DNA from: Paracoccus sp. (in: a-proteobacteria)
Lineage (GTDB): Bacteria; Pseudomonadota; Alphaproteobacteria; Rhodobacterales; Rhodobacteraceae
Length of the DNA: 7,258 nucleotides
Direction of reading: 5' to 3'
Assembly: GCA_018056045.1 (NCBI GenBank)
Contig: JAGPGI010000136.1
Coordinates: 1-7,258 of the forward strand
In this document: positions 5,757 through 7,258 of the stretch, piece by piece
Layout of the letters: every line of letters begins with the position of its first letter
How positions within the stretch are numbered: the stretch's first letter is position 1
Made by a program: the position numbers and the translations under genes
Notes under the pieces: model-generated
Databases searched by the model: none
Seen by the model: only the letters and a program-made list of their open reading frames with translations
What the model was told of the DNA's origin: nothing

Positions 5757-6994
5757 TCGTGCTTCGAACCACCTGGCCGCTGCTGCTCGGCATCCTGCTA
5801 TTGATGGTCGGAAACGGCATGCAGGGCACGCTGCTCGGGATTCGCGGCCAGATCGAGGGCATCTCGACCACGCAGATGTCGGTGGTTATGGCGGCCTATT
5901 TCGGCGGCTTCCTGCTGGGGTCGCGCGTCGTGCCGGGCATGATCCAGAAGGTCGGGCATGTGCGGGTCTTCGCCGCGCTCGGCTCGCTGATCTCGTCGCT
6001 GCTGATCCTTTACGCGGTGGCCCCGCACTGGCTGGCCTGGGCGCTGATGCGGCTCATGATCGGTTTTTGCTTCTCGGGGGTCTATATTACCGCCGAAAGC
6101 TGGCTCAATGCCAGCGCCACCAACGACACGCGCGGTCAGGCCATGTCGGCCTACATGATCGTGCAGATGCTGGGCATCATCTCGGCGCAGCTTCTGATGA
6201 ACACGGCCGACCCGGCGGGCTATCTTCTGTTCGTCATCCCCTCGGTTCTGGTCAGCCTGTCCTTTCTGCCGATCCTGCTCTCTACCCAGCCCGCGCCGCA
6301 ATTCTCGACCATGAAACGGATGAGCTTCGGCAAGCTGTTCCGGGTCTCGCCACTGGGCTGCGTGGGGATCTTCCTGATGGGCGGCGTCTTTTCGGCGCTG
6401 TTCGGGATGGCCTCGGTCTGGGGCTCGTCCAAGGGGCTGACCGTGACCGAGATTTCGGCCTTTGTCGCGGCGATCTATTTCGGCGGGCTGGTGCTGCAAT
6501 ATCCGATCGGCTGGCTGTCGGATCACAGCGACCGGCGGATGATCGTGCTGTGCCTGTCGGTGGCGGGTTTCGCGGCCTGTTTCGCGGCCTATCAGCTGGA
6601 TCCCGGCATCTGGGGGCTGCTTCTGGCCGCGGCACTGGTCGGCGGCGTCGCCAACCCGATCTATTCGGTGCTTCTGGCCTATACCAACGACTTTCTGGAT
6701 GCCTCGGACATGGCCGCCGCCTCGGCCGGGCTTTTGTTCATCAACGGCGTCGGCGCCATGACCGGACCGCTGATCACCGGCTGGGCGATGTCGATCATGG
6801 GACCCGACGGGTTCTGGATCTATATCGGCCTCCTGCTGGTGGTGCTGGCCACCTATACCGGCTGGCGCCGCACCCGCCGCGCCGCGCCCGCGCAGGACCA
6901 GAACTTTGCCGTCATCGCCCCCTCGGCCACCACCGTCGCGGTCGAGGCCGCGCTGGAAAACGCCGGCTCGGACGACAGCGGCAAATCTGCGTGA
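5750..6994 (+). CDS. Major facilitator superfamily transporter, YcaD-like
   Basis: A 414-residue inner-membrane transporter with about 12 hydrophobic segments in two halves (first about 10-30, 45-63, 73-92, 96-113, 133-150, 157-177; second from about 203) joined by a cytoplasmic loop near 180-200. The MFS signature loop is clear between TM8 and TM9 as [13 protein letters not shown] (254-266); its counterpart between TM2 and TM3 (about 58-71) is degenerate. [22 protein letters not shown] (115-136) after TM4 is characteristic of the YcaD-like group, whose substrates are unknown. A basic stretch (GWRRTRR, 371-377) ends the last helix, and a polar 35-40 residue tail follows. It starts within the end of queA (ATGCTGA overlap), so it is probably co-translated. 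A link to queuosine or preQ1 uptake is possible from position alone but not shown by sequence. Confidence 0.88.
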   Translation: MLIVLRTTWPLLLGILLLMVGNGMQGTLLGIRGQIEGISTTQMSVVMAAYFGGFLLGSRVVPGMIQKVGHVRVFAALGSLISSLLILYAVAPHWLAWALMRLMIGFCFSGVYITAESWLNASATNDTRGQAMSAYMIVQMLGIISAQLLMNTADPAGYLLFVIPSVLVSLSFLPILLSTQPAPQFSTMKRMSFGKLFRVSPLGCVGIFLMGGVFSALFGMASVWGSSKGLTVTEISAFVAAIYFGGLVLQYPIGWLSDHSDRRMIVLCLSVAGFAACFAAYQLDPGIWGLLLAAALVGGVANPIYSVLLAYTNDFLDASDMAAASAGLLFINGVGAMTGPLITGWAMSIMGPDGFWIYIGLLLVVLATYTGWRRTRRAAPAQDQNFAVIAPSATTVAVEAALENAGSDDSGKSA

Positions 6995-7003
6995 CGCGCG
7001 GGC

Positions 7004-7028
7004 TTGCAGCGCCGGCCCGGCTCTGCAA
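7004..7028. repeat. Hairpin between the MFS gene and the DUF924 gene
   Basis: TTGCAG (7004-7009) pairs with CTGCAA (7023-7028), and inside it GCCG (7011-7014) pairs with CGGC (7018-7021) around a GCC loop, with one C/T mismatch. It starts 10 nt after the MFS stop. No T run follows on the plus strand (ACCATCCC...), and the minus strand side is GC-rich too, so it is not a canonical terminator. It may attenuate transcription into the next gene or stabilise the 3' end of the queA-MFS message. Confidence 0.55.
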
Positions 7029-7057
7029 CCATCCCCCATGACGAAAAGGGGGGCGCG

Positions 7058-7258
7058 ATGTTTGCGACACCGGACGAGGTAAACCGCTTCTGGCTCGACG
7101 AGGTCGGGGAAAAGGGCTGGTATGACGGCACGCCCGCGCTGGACCAAACCATCCGCGACCGCTTCATGGCGACCTGGGAAAACGCCGCCGCGCTGGCCCC
7201 CGCCTGGGCCGGCACGGCCCAGGGGGCGCTGGCTGCGCTGATCCTGACCGACCAGTTC
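7058..7258 (+). CDS. DUF924 family protein, N-terminal part, cut by window edge
   Basis: The first 67 codons of a DUF924-family protein, a soluble all-helical (TPR-like) family of about 180-200 residues with no established function. The visible part has the family pattern: PDEVNRFWLDEVGEKGWYDG (5-24) with the FW pair, LDQTIRDRF (28-36), an Ala-rich helix with WAG, then GALAALILTDQF (56-67), which is the start of the conserved LIILLDQF(P/S)RN motif. The window ends exactly at that point. The ATG is preceded by an AGGGGGG-type ribosome-binding site (about 7046-7052), and an upstream ATG at 7038 is out of frame. It follows the MFS gene by 63 nt in the same direction and may be read from the same transcript or its own promoter. 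Confidence 0.85.
   Translation, partial: MFATPDEVNRFWLDEVGEKGWYDGTPALDQTIRDRFMATWENAAALAPAWAGTAQGALAALILTDQF

Noticed and set aside
5798..7147. 449-codon minus-strand open frame antisense to the MFS gene
   Set aside because: A shadow frame rich in Arg, Gly, Gln and His with no domain; it also runs across the intergenic gap into the DUF924 gene, which has its own family motifs.

Overview
The window is high-GC, gene-dense bacterial DNA. Its gene content and protein sequences look like an alphaproteobacterium, most likely Rhodobacterales (Paracoccus/Rhodobacter-like). This is an inference from protein character and from the glmS-glmU / gph, bfd-bfr and queA neighbourhoods; no database search was possible. 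It is chromosomal and largely housekeeping. I see no phage, transposon, CRISPR, tRNA or rRNA signal.

Layout, left to right. (1) Minus strand, 1974 to 1: glmU followed one base later by glmS, which is cut by the left edge. Together these make the amino-sugar precursor UDP-GlcNAc (GlmS makes glucosamine-6-P, GlmU makes UDP-GlcNAc) for peptidoglycan and LPS. (2) Plus strand, 2078-2755: a phosphoglycolate-phosphatase-like HAD hydrolase, divergent from glmU across a 103-bp region with a G6-AAA-C6 inverted repeat, and ended by a textbook intrinsic terminator. (3) Plus strand, 2823-3789: a compact two-gene regulatory unit, an ArsR-family repressor overlapping by four bases (ATGA) with an SRPBCC/AHSA1-domain protein. 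Its AT-rich promoter carries two similar ACC-N4-GGT elements that look like an autoregulatory operator pair. (4) Minus strand, 4576-3853: bfd (bacterioferritin-associated [2Fe-2S] ferredoxin) overlapping bfr (bacterioferritin) by 53 bp, an iron storage and release operon that ends at a hairpin facing the SRPBCC gene. (5) Plus strand, 4695-6994: queA (queuosine tRNA modification) overlapping by 7 bp with a 12-TM MFS transporter of YcaD-like character. (6) Plus strand, 7058 to the right edge: the start of a DUF924-family gene.

The most notable signals are the ArsR-SRPBCC control region (paired operators, a promoter whose predicted start nearly coincides with an ATG, and an in-frame stop three codons into what looks like the ancestral N-terminus) and the long out-of-frame bfd/bfr overlap. 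I did not find a convincing new molecular system; the rest is well-recognised core metabolism.
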